64,000 bases of DNA from Diphasiastrum complanatum (taxonomy: Eukaryota; Streptophyta; Lycopodiopsida; Lycopodiales; Lycopodiaceae): assembly GCA_029204225.1 (NCBI GenBank), contig CM055104.1, forward strand, positions 24,753,285-24,817,284, written 5' to 3'. This document shows, one piece after another, positions 43,214 to 53,935 of this stretch. Both the position numbers and the translations under genes were made by a program. The notes below the pieces were generated by a model, which was given only the letters and a program-made list of their open reading frames with translations, had not been told where the DNA came from and searched no databases. Each line of letters opens with the position of its first letter. Position 1 is the first letter of the stretch.

Positions 43214-44035
43214 TTACCGTCTTTGCATGGGTGCAAAGGTCTCATCATAGTCAATACCATGTTTTTGTGCATATTCCTTGGCCACCAACCTTTCCTTATG
43301 CTTATTGATAGATCCATCTTGGTTAGCCTTCATCTTGAAGATCCATTTACATCCAATAGCTTTCTTGTCCTTGGGTAACTCCACCAATCTCCACGTATTG
43401 TTCTTCATGAGAGCTTGATACTCAAGATCCATTGCTTGGATCATCTCCTCTTTGTTCCTTGCTTCATTTACACATGTAAGTTCATCAAAAGAGGTCAGGA
43501 AAGCATAGTTTGTTCCAGCAACTACTTGCTTACCTTTCTCATCATATGTGAGCCTTGAAGGTGTTTGTCTTTCTCTTGGTGTTCTCCTTGGCTTTTGACT
43601 TGATGAGGGTCCTTCATCATCACCATCTAAAGTAGGATCCATAACATCAAGATCAAGATTGTTAGTCCCATCCACACCATCATTACTTGAAGACACTTTT
43701 GGAATGTTCCCCTCATCAAAAATGACATCTCTACCAATAATCACTTTATTACTAGTAGGAATGTAAACCTTGTAGGCTTTACTCACCTCACCATATCCAA
43801 CAAATACACCTTTCCTTGAAGATGGATCATCCTTTGTCCCATCATCAAGAATTATGTTGACATAGCAAGTGCATCCAAAATTTCTAAAAAACTTGACACT
43901 CGGCCTCCTCTTGAATAGCATCTCAAAAGGTGTTCTTCCATCCAATATAGCACTCGGCCACCTATTGCATACAAAGTTGGCACACAACAATGCTTGATCC
44001 CAAAATGGTTTAGGAAGATTTGCACGTAACCTCAT
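43214..44035 (-). pseudogene. Copia H integrase C-terminus, linker and RT start
   Basis: One 273-residue open frame. It reads RLRANLPKPFWDQALLCANF, KRRPSVKFFRNFGCTCYVNI, GVFVGYGEVSKAYKVYIPTS, IGRDVIFDEGNIP, an acidic linker, RRTPRERQTPSRLTYDEKGK and then RT start (NNTWRLVELPKDKKAIGCKW, IFKMKANQDGSINKHKERLV, DYDETFAP). It is the best preserved stretch of copia H. Confidence 0.92.
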
Positions 44036-44053
44036 AGCTTTGGTACCTTCACA

Positions 44054-44525
44054 TCAGGTCCTATTCTTCCTTTCGGCCACTCCATTTTGTTGATGTGTCC
44101 TTGGAGTTGTGTACTCCCTCTCGATCACATGCTCATCACAAAAGGCCTTGAACTTGGTTGAGACATACTCACCACCATTGTCACTCCTCAAGCTCTTGAT
44201 CCTTGTGGAAAATTGGTTCTCCCTTGCAATCTTGAACTTCACAAAGACATCATACACTACATCTTTTCTCCTTAATAGATATACCCAACAACATCTACTA
44301 AAATCATCAACGAAAGTTACATACATCTTAGCTCCACTATTGCTAATTGTAGTAATTCCATGAATATCTGAATGTACAACTTGAAAAGGCTTTGTAGACC
44401 TAGATGTAGATCTAGTATAAGGTAGTTTATGTGACTGACAAAGCACAAGACTCACAAACATGATTGATGATAGTTAAGGAAGTTGGAAGGCCAATCACAA
44501 CTTGCTTTCTAGCACAAGCATCTAG
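44054..44525 (-). pseudogene. Copia H integrase core
   Basis: The 135-residue frame reads VVHSDIHGITTISNSG, YVTFVDDFSRCCWVYLLRRK, SLRSDNGGEYVSTKFKAFCD and THQQNGVAERKNRT, then a TGA. All three catalytic acidic residues are present. The zinc-binding segment upstream is frameshifted near 44461-44525 (CQSHKLPY is readable). Confidence 0.92.
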
Positions 44526-44868
44526 TTAGAATAACTTCCCTTGCCTTTTATCTTTTGTAATCAAGACATCCTTTCTTTTGATCATACAAGAATCTCCATC
44601 AAACTCCACTTTAAGGCCTTTGCTTAGCAATTGAATCACACTAAGTAGGTTCTTAGTACTAATAGATGGAATGAACAAAACATCCTTCAAATGAACATTC
44701 CTATTTGTAGAGAGAGAAATAGGAATTGTGCCAATCCCTTTGATTGCACACTCACCATCATTGGCCGTGTAGATCACCCCCTTGTCATCTCCATATGCCA
44801 ACAAAAAAGTGAAATACTACTTGTGAAAAGTCATTTGTGAGCTTGTTCCACTATCAATCCACCATGGA
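44526..44868 (-). pseudogene. Copia H protease
   Basis: Just upstream of the frame 44804-44526, the minus strand encodes PWWIDSGTSSQMTFHK (intact DSGT). The frame itself reads ANDGECAIKGIGTIPISLST, HLKDVLFIPSISTKNLLSVI and VEFDGDSCMIKRK. A short deletion or frameshift lies around 44805-44830. Confidence 0.88.
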
Positions 44869-45556
44869 TCAATATCTCCAACAATAGAACTCAAACATGA
44901 AGAACTCACAAAAGCATAACATCACAAAAGCATCATCATTTGTGTTTTGAACATCAACACCATCCTCATCAAGGGTTAGATTATCTTGCTTGTCACCTTG
45001 ATCTCTCTTCTTTTTGTAGCAATCACTAGCAAAGTGATCCTTTATGCCACAATAGAAGCACTTAAATTTAGACCTATCTTTCTTCTTACCTAAAGAGGAA
45101 GACTCACCATGATCTTGTCCTTTAGACCACTTGCCCTTAACTTTTCGCTTGAACATGCCTTTGATGAACATTGCCTCCTCATCATCTTGAGATGTTGTTG
45201 TAGATCCACCTCTTGCTCGAGGCCTATATTCCTCATTGATCAAGATCTCTTGAAGATCCATCAATCTTGGCAAAGTTTTTTGAATAGTAAGGCTTTGTAA
45301 AATCTTAGCATGAGCATCCAACAAACCATTAAGAATAACTTGAACAAGCTCTCCTTCCTTAATGCTCTCATCAATGCAAGCTAACTCATCACTTTAAGCC
45401 TTCAATCTCAAAACAAAAGTATTAGGACTCTTTTCTTTCTTTTGTATGCTTTGAAAGATTTTTCTTCTTAGAGTCAACACTCTAGATGTAGACTTGGATT
45501 CGTAAAGCTTCTTCAAAGCTTCCCAAGCCTCATGAGATGAATTGCACTTACCAATC
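44869..45556 (-). pseudogene. Copia H gag C-terminal half
   Basis: Two frames in the same phase separated by a stop at 45394. They read SQIGKCNSSHEAWEALKKLY, RVLTLRRKIFQSIQKKEKSP, then LDAHAKILQSLTIQKTLPRL, a Lys-rich stretch, and the zinc knuckle CFYCGIKDHFASDC. The N-terminal side is interrupted by an inserted inverted-repeat element at 45557. Confidence 0.9.
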
Positions 45557-46080
45557 TGGCTAAAAGCATGGTTTGGTGGTACAACATGGACTTTCAAGGA
45601 CACTATTTTTTTGGGTAGAAATGCACTTTTGTATTATTATACACTATTTTCAACTAGTACTTTTGACTTGCCAAACTTTTCAACTATATCTCGGAAGTAT
45701 GTCATCTAACATATCATTGGAAAGCGCTCGTCAGGCACTTTCCAAGGCACAAAACTCCATTGAAATTGGACTTACCACTAAAAACTTATGTCATTTTGAA
45801 TGTGGACTCCAAAAATTATGATTAATTAAATCCCCATACTTTTGAATTGCCATAACTTTTTCACTGTAGCTCGGAAGTATGTATCTAACAATCATTGGAA
45901 AGCGCTCGTCAAAGCGCTTTTAATGCACTAAACTTCGCTAAAATTGGACTTACCACTAAAAAGTTATGTCATTTTTAATGTGGATTCAAAACAATTATGA
46001 GTAATAAAATGAAATGTACTACCAAAAGGTACAATGAAAAATGGGTTCTTTTTTTGTACCACCAAACCATGCTCTAGCCA
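45557..46080. mobile_element. Inverted-repeat (MITE-like) element in gag
   Basis: A 0.52-kb insert splits copia H gag between KLLKEMA and FSQIGKC. Its ends are inverted repeats: left TGGCTAAAAGCATGGTTTGG, right end reads TGGCTAGAGCATGGTTTGGT on the minus strand, both continuing GGTGGTAC. No protein is encoded. The inside is a tandem duplication of about 180 bp (from 45661 and 45840) with shared GGAAAGCGCTCGTCA and AATTGGACTTACCACTAAAA. A third copy of one end occurs at 46691-46718. Target duplication is not clear, so the superfamily is unassigned. Confidence 0.8.
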
Positions 46081-46278
46081 TCTCCTTGAGTAGCTTATTG
46101 ATAATATTCATCTTGATCATGTGTAGAGATTTGTTTGCTCTGTTGTCATACCTACAACAATATCCATCAGCTCATGCATTTCAATAAGTGATTCCATTCT
46201 CACCTTCCATGTAGAGTAGTTGGATGAGGTAAGCCTACCATTGCCTTCCAACATGAATCCACCACTTGAAGTAGCCAT
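46081..46278 (-). pseudogene. Copia H gag N-terminus
   Basis: From ATG at 46278 the minus strand reads MATSSGGFMLEGNGRLTSSN, then YSTWKVRMESLIEMHELMDI and VVGMTTEQTN, followed by a stop near 46120. NYSTWKVRM is the usual gag start motif. The remainder up to KLLKEMA meets the inserted element at 46080. Confidence 0.88.
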
Positions 46279-46626
46279 GTTGGAATGACCTTATCTTTCT
46301 CTTTCAATCTCTTCCAATGCTCAAAGCACTCTTTTGAATAACAACAAACTTTTCCAAAAAGAATCCACAAAGATATGGAACCTCTCAATTCTTTTCTAGC
46401 ACTTATAACTAGCAAATCAACACATAGAATGAAAAAATCTTGATCAACCTATGATCTACCAACAATCTAATGAATCTTGCAACTTCCTAAGATTGACCTA
46501 CAAAAGATCAATTCCACATATGCAAAATGCTTGAGTTTTTAGTAGAAATCAATCTAGCACACTCTAACATTGGGAACTCCTCCAAATCTTTGATAAATAT
46601 GGCTGATCATTTTATAACCTGCAACA
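46279..46626 (-). other. Copia H leader
   Basis: About 0.35 kb between the degraded primer site and the gag start codon with no other feature. Confidence 0.5.
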
Positions 46627-46643
46627 CAAGATCTAATACCATC
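46627..46643 (-). other. Copia H degraded primer binding site
   Basis: The minus strand reads TGGTATTAGATCTTG, the copia primer site with transitions (TGGTATCAGAGC expected). It marks the 3' end of a 5' LTR lying to the right. Confidence 0.6.
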
Positions 46644-47040
46644 ATGTGAAGATTTTGTGAATCACTAAGATCCAAAATCATATATAATTTTGGCTAAGAG
46701 CATGGTTTGGTCGTACAATATAAATTCAAAACTAGATATGTTTATATGAAACCAAAAATAAACAAAGACCTAATGCCAAACCTCAATGTAAACGCAAACT
46801 TAACCTAATCCAAAATGAAACATAAACACAAATATGACCTATGATCCAAACTAAACTATACATGGAGTTAAATCTAAGATGTCTAAATTTAATTTCTATA
46901 TATAGATGTTCATCTAAACCCAAATCTAAATACAAACTAAATGCAAATCTAATAATCTAATCCAACCTAATTGCTAATCCCGTCTAAGTTCTATACGTAG
47001 ACCTAACATAAAACTCAAGGCTAAATCTACATTGCATTTG
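46644..47040 (-). mobile_element. Copia H 5' LTR trace, MITE end and A-rich words
   Basis: The LTR end CTTCACATGA precedes the primer site, but the LTR is broken within about 50 bp by a single MITE-like end (TGGCTAAGAGCATGGTTTGG, 46691-46710). From 46740 to 47040 the sequence is built of AAATCTAA / ACCTAATC-like words without a fixed period. Confidence 0.4.
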
Positions 47041-48440
47041 TTAGTCGATTTTTTGACATGATAAATCGGCCTGAAAATTGAGGAAAAATGTCGAGTTGTC
47101 TCACTCATTTATGCAAAAATGTATTGCGTACCTTATGTAATGGGCAAAACCCTGGCATGCATAGCCATTTGCCGATAGGGTGTTTTTCCGTTTGCCAAAT
47201 AATATAATGTGATGCTTGAGATTTTCTAAGGTTTTTCCTTCACCCAAATTATGTGGAAATCATAGATCGGTCATTACTTTTTTTAGCACCATCATATCTA
47301 AGATACGTCCAAAATTTTCATTAAGGGCCAACATTCTCACCCAATCGGTCATTATGGGTTAAAACAGCAAGTCAAGGATCAAGTTGTAAAATATTACCAT
47401 CAAAAAATTGGGCAACATAGCATGTGAAATTATTGTGCGCTAATTTGAGGACAATGGGTTATAGGGCCAAAACCAAGTCAGGCCTTTAAAAGTAAGGGAT
47501 TACTCAAAGTATAAGTGCCACCCAATTACCATGAAAAACCGAGGAGCTACCAAGGACCGTCAGAACTTGAGAAAATGTCAACGAAGTGATGAATGGCTGA
47601 GCAAATGCTAGCAATAAGCCTTTGACTTAGTTGCCATATGGAACAATCCTATTGGAAAGGACAATGACCCACATGGGCCATGTACCATGGTCATAGATGC
47701 CCATGTGGCCTATTCACAAGCTTTAAAAATCATTAGCAATGCCACATCGCAAAAGGACCAAAAAGTCCAAGTTAACCTTTGAAAATGAAGTGTGGAATGG
47801 TAAAAAGAGCAAAATGAAATGAAAAGTTGAAGGGATGGGCATTCAGCCATTGGAAGATAGAGGTGTTCCCTAATTGGCATGAGGAGTGATAGCGAACATG
47901 TGTTGAATGTTCAGATGGCTTTGAACATCGATGTTCAGAGCCATATTCAATTGGCCTTCAATTGAAGGGCCAATTGCGCCCGGTGGCATGTCGTGAGTAG
48001 GCCTGCTACCATGTAAAAGCAACCTTCAATGCACCGAGCCCGCTACCTAGTTCATTTCGGAACACGTATCGAACACTTTCAGTTTACATGACCCAATTCT
48101 TTCTTTTTTATGGGGGGAACCTATAATACTTCATTTGTTTTACAATTTAAAAAAAAAATTAGTGATAAATGAAGCTGAACACAAACGCAATTGCTTGCAA
48201 AGTGATTGACATGTGGGATCACAACAAGTTTGCGGTTGAAATGGGTTCTCCAACACACGTTCCAGGCTCGTTGTCAGGCGGTTCGCCAATGAGAGAAAAA
48301 ATTTCTCGGCGCCACCACCTCGTGGGGCAGCCCGATTCAGACTCTCAGAGTCATCGCCAATGTGACGGAAAGGAACCTCAGAACGGCATGTAAGATGAAT
48401 CATGAAGGCAGTGAAATCTAAGGTCATCGACAAGCCCGCT
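47041..48440. other. Unassigned region
   Basis: No gene, LTR edge or conserved motif recognised. Open frames such as 48140-48466 and 48169-48393 overlap on opposite strands and show no family signature. Confidence 0.4.
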
Positions 48441-48580
48441 TGGTTTGATGCCATTTTCAGGTTCATTTACGTCTTGGATTGATGCCTTCCTTTTCACATT
48501 CTCAGATCAGCGGGCCAATTCTCAGGTTCCTTTCCGTGTGGGTTTGATGCCTTACTTTTCACATTCGCAGATCAGTGAGT
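48441..48580 (+). repeat. 65-bp direct duplication
   Basis: TTGATGCCTTMCTTTTCACA followed by TTCKCAGATCAG occurs at about 48479 and 48544. A third, looser TTTGATGCCATTTTCAGG lies at 48440. Confidence 0.7.
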
Positions 48581-49830
48581 CAAATGATTCCTAGAAATTG
48601 TGGGATCGCAGGAGTAGGATTTCAGAGATTCACAAATTCAAAGGCAAGTTTGAGAGGTGGGATCCCAAACATATTCTGGATTCTCATATCAGTTTTCTGC
48701 AGGAGTGCATAGCAGTCCCAAAAGAAAAAGAGAGAAAGAGAGGAGCTCGTTCCGTACGCACGGAACGTGGTTCCGTTCCCCAAGGTACGGAACGGAACGT
48801 ACCGAAGCTCACTGTTCGGGACGGGTATCTATGCTATTAACATAATTCTTCATTTTGTGTAGAGGTTGTATGAGGATACCAATTCCTTTTTCACGTGGGT
48901 TTCATAGAGAAATCACTTTGTGTGTATGACTATTGCGTCATGAGAAGGGTGGTTTTTTTTAGCACAAGCTTTCCAACTGTCTCAAACACTGGCCTTGGCT
49001 AGCCATTCTAGGCACACTGGCTGCAAGCATGAAGGTTACATCCCGTGGTTAATTCAATCAGGGGGAACTTCATTCCACTGAAATGCTATACGAGTCTGAG
49101 TGTAACTACCATCAGAGTGCTGCGTCTAGGCTACATATGATTGATGGTTCTGCAATCTGTGGCCGATGAGAAGACTCTTGATATTCACATATAGATCCTG
49201 AGTGATGTTTCACACCTAATATAGTTTGATTTGGAGCGCTGCGCTGTGGCCATTATATCATACGATGTCAACAAAGGCTCATGTGCATTGATACCAGGAT
49301 CTGAGTAAATCTAGTGGTTCTCACTCCAATTTGAAGTGATAGCTCATAGCCATTGTGTTATTTTTCAGAGCAATGGTTTGGGCATTTCTTTTACTTACAA
49401 TCTGAATGCTGGAGTAAAGCTTTTAGTACATGATGTCTGAGTAGCATTGGTCACCTATCCATCTGCTATATAACGATGGTTTATAATCGTTAATGACTAT
49501 CTGAGCACTTGAATTTCAGAGTTCTAAGAGCAGTGATCTACATGAATCCTGGTTTTCAGCTACTTCGTGAGCGTTGCACCTGAGTGTTTTATCTGAGTGT
49601 GATTGCTAAGTGTGCTACCTAATGGAGTACACTTACTGAGAGCTTCATGAGCTGCATCACTTCTGGATACTATCTGCCAGAGCGAACTACTAGGCACCAT
49701 CAATTTTTTCCTAGATGTTTAGTATTGATCGTGATTGTCATACTGACTGCTATCAGAGCAGGAGTACGTGAGTATCGATTCTGCCTGCTGAATTTGATCA
49801 AACCCTAGCACGGCCACTGAGCAAATTGGA
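48581..49830. other. Unassigned region with GTTCCGT palindromes
   Basis: At 48749-48804 GTTCCGT and ACGGAAC words alternate within a larger inverted repeat framed by GAGCTCG and CGAAGCTC. The remainder, 48810-49830, has recurrent CTGAGTG words but no gene. Confidence 0.45.
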
Positions 49831-50260
49831 GTGCTGTCTGACTTATTGTCCGCAACCAGGTCGATGATTACCTTGAGAAGTCACGTTGCTGTCGAAAGGA
49901 AACCTGCTAGTACTAGTGATTGCTGGACTGGAGGTTATGATTATATCTCAAGACTATTCCAACATGATCGTAAGAGACCTCTCAGAGTTTCAAAAACTAC
50001 TCTGAAGCTACTGCCCAGCTGAGCACAATGGAGATCCCGTATGACTGTCGCAATGTACCAGACATGCTTAGTCTACAGACCTATTGAGAGCTGATACTAG
50101 ACAATGAGTGGGTGACCAACTATGCCATTGAACCAATGCTGGGAAGAACTGTCAAAGTCTTGATTACAACAAACAAGCCACATATTCAAACTTTACAGGC
50201 GGTCTCTGATTTGCCGTGGGCTGGAGCTTGAGGAAGACCTGCGAATCTTACAAGTAAGCT
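49831..50260 (+). other. Possible decayed coding sequence
   Basis: One frame near 50105-50230 reads ELILDNEWVTNYAIEPMLGR, TVKVLITTNKPHIQTLQAVS and DLPWAGA without a stop, with a stop just before and after. Base composition is higher in GC than the flanks, and TTACAAGTAAGC at 50255 could be a splice donor. I do not recognise the protein. Confidence 0.2.
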
Positions 50261-51985
50261 TTCTAATCTCACTTTCAAGTTGTTTTAGTACAAAGGTGAA
50301 AACTCTTTGAGGAATGATATGGTTAAATGTGTTGTGGGCATGGCACTAGTTCAAACGTCATTATGGCTTTTTATGAACCTTTGTTTTTCCTTCAAATGCA
50401 AATCGTCTTTGTGTGTATTAGTACACTTCTTGATGAAACTAAAATTAAACATATGGTAAGTTTGTACCATGTTTTAAAGACTTTTGATGAAACTAAAATT
50501 AAACATATGGTAAGTTTCTAACACGTTTAAAAGACTTATAGGCCGGATGCCATTAATGAATGCTATATGTCTTTAGGAGAGTTGAGTATGGAATGTACCT
50601 GTTGTGAAGTGCTAATGACTGTGATTTATACATCTTGTTGACATGCTTCGAAGTCATCTCTAAGTTTCTGTGCCCAGCAGTTTAGGCATGAAGTGTTGAA
50701 TGTGCATGAACGTGTTTAAGAAAGTGTTTAGTCAAATCCCATGAGAAGTGTTAATTGTTGCCTCTACAAGATAAATGTGTCTTTGAGTTAGTTAATGCAA
50801 CCAACCCCCATCTCCTTGGTACACAGCAGTTGTAACACATTGTCACAGGCTAAGAATTAACCCAGTCGGGTCTTTCATATAGATTCACCATGGTTGGGAT
50901 AACTCCTTGGAACTGAGGATTCCCAATCATTTACATGTAGCTATCCTGAAACCGGATAGACTGGGGAGTTGACACTGAGAATGATTGGCGTGAGAGAGAC
51001 TAATCTACCAAGATCTCTTTAAAAAAGATAGTTAGTGCTGAAATCAAGAAAATTCCAAACAACTCATATGAGCACAAATTAAATGTGAGAAATTTTTTGT
51101 TGTAGCTTCCCACATGCATGAACAATTTTAGTTTATGAGAGTTGAAACTCTGTAAAACACAGAAATCTTGAGAGCGTCGTCCAAGGCTATTTTTGAAGAA
51201 ACCAGATCTATGAATATGAAACTCTACTATTCTCTAAATGCTTAGGAGTATTACTAAGAGACACTTGTGAGGAGATCATGTGAAGTATGCATCATCATCC
51301 GTGATTCTAGATCAACTATACAGTGACTGTAAGAACATCTAGGATGTTTTGTCCTAATCTCCCTATAGGACCAAATATTCCCTATGTTGCCACACCCTAC
51401 CTAAATATAACAATATTGATAGGACTGAAGATGATGTATAAACAACAGATAGTTTCTATCCTTGGAACCTCAAGATTGGAAAAAAAATTGGGAAACCCTG
51501 AACCTTGCATTCCACCTGTACTTGATTATGGTAGATCAAGGGACGTATGTTGAAAATTAAGCCCACAATCGCCTCCTTGGTGAATGACTAATTTCTATTT
51601 CATGATTCTTCCGAAATGTTTATTGATCATTGATCTAGGGTTAGGTGAAACCTGCATCTGCTCATTTGATACCTGCAGGAATCACAAACTTAGACAGCCA
51701 ATTTATTTGAAGAACGTTTACAACGGGCTTCTGGCTGATCTCCAGCAAAGGGTAGGCAATCCTGTCATAATTTCAAAGTTCAAATGTCAAGTTTAATAAC
51801 TTGAAGTCATTGAAGACTTAGCCATCTTCAACGACTTCAACAGAACCTGCATTTAGAACAAGTCTGCAAAAATACATTACTTTTTCAACAGTTTGTAGAA
51901 ATACACTATGTTTTCAACAACTTCAAGTTTTTCACATTTCTCCGAAATACGACACTTGCATAGTTCAAAAGCTTAACTGTTTTTA
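50261..51985. repeat. Unassigned, with 54-bp tandem duplication
   Basis: At 50431 and 50485 a segment reading TGATGAAACTAAAATTAAAC followed by ATATGGTAAGTTT is repeated in tandem (period 54). No gene is recognised in the rest; the 51323-51553 frame has no known motif. Confidence 0.5.
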
Positions 51986-52145
51986 ACACACCTTCGGCTC
52001 TTTGCCAAAAATGCGAAGAGAGAAATTTCCCGAAGGTCATCTACTTTCATGCGTTAAGCTGTTTTTAAGACATCATGTCTTTAGGGCACGTTCGGCTTCT
52101 TCTGAAAAATGTGGAGAGAGAGAAAAATCCCAAAGGTCGTCTCAA
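51986..52145 (+). repeat. 98-bp spaced duplication
   Basis: TTCGGCTCTTTGCCAAAAAT and GAGAGAAATTTCCCGAAGGT near 51991 recur with changes near 52089 (TTCGGCTTCTTCTGAAAAAT, then GAGAGAAAAATCCCAAAGGT). Both copies are followed by CGTCT or CATCT. Confidence 0.65.
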
Positions 52146-52729
52146 ATAAACGAGAAACGTTCCAGCGACGTCCTCGTCTGCGTCAACGATGCTAAATTAT
52201 TGATCATATATACTGTGTACAGTTGTCACAAGAGCCATATACTTCCAAGTACAACGACATTCCTAATTAGGTGACAAGTATTCAATGTAATTAATACACG
52301 GATGAAGTCTATAGATAGATCATCCAAGCACATATTACGGGTTGTTCCGTCCATGAGACACATTATTTGAGCCTCCCAATTACGCCATCATTTTGATTGT
52401 AATTGCCACTTGTATTGTGCTTCAGTGTAATATAGCAGCAGCTTGCTTTTATTTGTGTACAGCGTAGATAAATGCGCTTGTATTGCTGCTTGATCGCACT
52501 TGTTTACTCACTCTGATCATAACACGAACGTCTAAGACTCCTCAGTTTCTAATTGGACGATGGCCATCTTTGACGCATGAGGAACTCGCGATATCATACT
52601 GCTCTTCCATTTATTTCAGTACTATACTTCACATTGAATCTGATTTCAGTAGCACCACACACAAACCATCTCTAATCTCTTCGGTGGACTGTACTCATAT
52701 TTTAGAGTATGAATTAATTTTTAAGATCT
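52146..52729. other. Unassigned region
   Basis: No gene or element edge seen. It could be upstream LTR sequence of the gag remnant that follows. Confidence 0.35.
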
Positions 52730-52888
52730 TGTTGGGCAATTAGAACATTTAAAACTGTATTACATTTAGCATAAGTTGTCTATTAGACTGTTTATGCATT
52801 TAGCAACCGACTAGAACGGGAGAGCTATTCCGCAATGTTCCTGCTCTCTTCTCCGTTCACGTTCTTCTATCTCTCTTACTCCATCAGA
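52730..52888 (+). mobile_element. Candidate short copia LTR
   Basis: Starts TGTTGGGCAATTAG and ends CTTACTCCATCA just before GATTGGTATCAGAGC. A 159-bp LTR is short. There is no second copy in the window, so the left edge is a guess. Confidence 0.35.
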
Positions 52889-52890
52889 TT

Positions 52891-52902
52891 GGTATCAGAG
52901 CG
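52891..52902 (+). other. Copia primer binding site
   Basis: TGGTATCAGAGC, a perfect match, three bases (GAT) after the putative LTR end CA. It precedes the gag remnant at 52954. Confidence 0.85.
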
Positions 52903-52953
52903 TAGCTCAAATAAACCGAGAAATTAAGTTTGTTCTATTTGTATATTGTTATC

Positions 52954-53640
52954 ATGCCTCATATAGGTAGCTTTTCATCTTCATCACTCAGTGAAGCTAG
53001 ATCTTTGGGATGTAGTAGAAGGTGCAGACCTGAAACCAAAAGACCGTGCAAAGGCCTAGAGGATCAAAGATCAGAAGGCCCTAGCATGTATCACACTCAA
53101 TCCGGCCGACTCCCAAATATCGCACTGGACTTGTTATCAAGTCTTTATGAGACTCATGATGTAATCACGAGATTACATCTTAGGAGGAAGTTCTTTACTG
53201 TTAGCATGTCTGATTCTACTGCCATCACTTCTCACATCAATAGCTTCAAGTCCTTGTTCGATCAATTATTAGCTATAGGATGTTCTATTCAAGATGATGA
53301 TGCCGTTATGGCCTTGCTTTTGTCTCTTCCAAAGTCCTATGAGCACTTTGGGGTGATGATCTCCACACAACCCGACCTCACTCTTCAAAAGGTGATCGGT
53401 CATCTTCTTCAAGAAGAAATATAGAGAAAGATCATCAACATGTCCATCAAAGACAAATCCATGGCTCTATACACCAAGAAGAAAGACTATTCCAAGGGCA
53501 AGAATCAAGTGCAGCAGCAACAGCAGAAGCCTCACACTCAAGGTGAGCATGGTGGATTGCGCAAGAAGTTTTTCTACAGATATTGCAAAAGAGCTGATCA
53601 CAACATCAAGGACTGTCGCATCAGAAAACTCTTTTCCACC
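52954..53640 (+). pseudogene. Copia gag remnant
   Basis: The frame from 52954 begins with unrelated residues and becomes gag at LDLLSSLYETHDVITRLHLR, then RKFFTVSMSDSTAITSHINS, FKSLFDQLLAIGCSIQDDDA and MALLLSLPKSYEHFGVMIST. A TAG ends it at 53422. In the same phase reading continues with KGKNQVQQQQQKPHTQG and RYCKRADHNIKDCRIR. The zinc knuckle has lost its first Cys. No protease follows; the next element's LTR end is at 53781. Confidence 0.85.
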
Positions 53641-53781
53641 TCAGATAATTCATCTGGCAAAATTAAAAAAGATTTCATTCTCATTTTTATAAAATCAACT
53701 TTCGAGTTTGTTTCTTTTCGTGTTCGTTTTTTTTTTGAGCTATTTAAGTTCCTCACACTCACACACCCTCTTTCTTTAACA
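53641..53781 (+). mobile_element. 5' LTR end of a second copia remnant
   Basis: Ends CTTTCTTTAACA directly before TGGTATCAGAGC. CTATTTAAG at 53740 may be its TATA box. The left edge is not defined. Confidence 0.4.
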
Positions 53782-53793
53782 TGGTATCAGAGC
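53782..53793 (+). other. Copia primer binding site
   Basis: TGGTATCAGAGC directly after CA. It belongs to the gag-integrase deletion derivative that follows. Confidence 0.88.
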
Positions 53794-53935
53794 TATTTTT
53801 GTAGCCTGATAAGCTTCCACAATACAAGACTCTACTAGCCGATAGAGTAATTGTCTTCTTGTTCTGTAATTCAGTACCAGATTTTCATACTTAAGTCACT
53901 GATAGATTTTCCTATCACTTAGACTAATCTTCCAC

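Noticed and set aside
47041-48440. Gene candidates 48140-48466 (-) and 48169-48393 (+)
   Set aside because: They overlap on opposite strands, have no recognisable motif and contain simple Ser/Arg-rich stretches.
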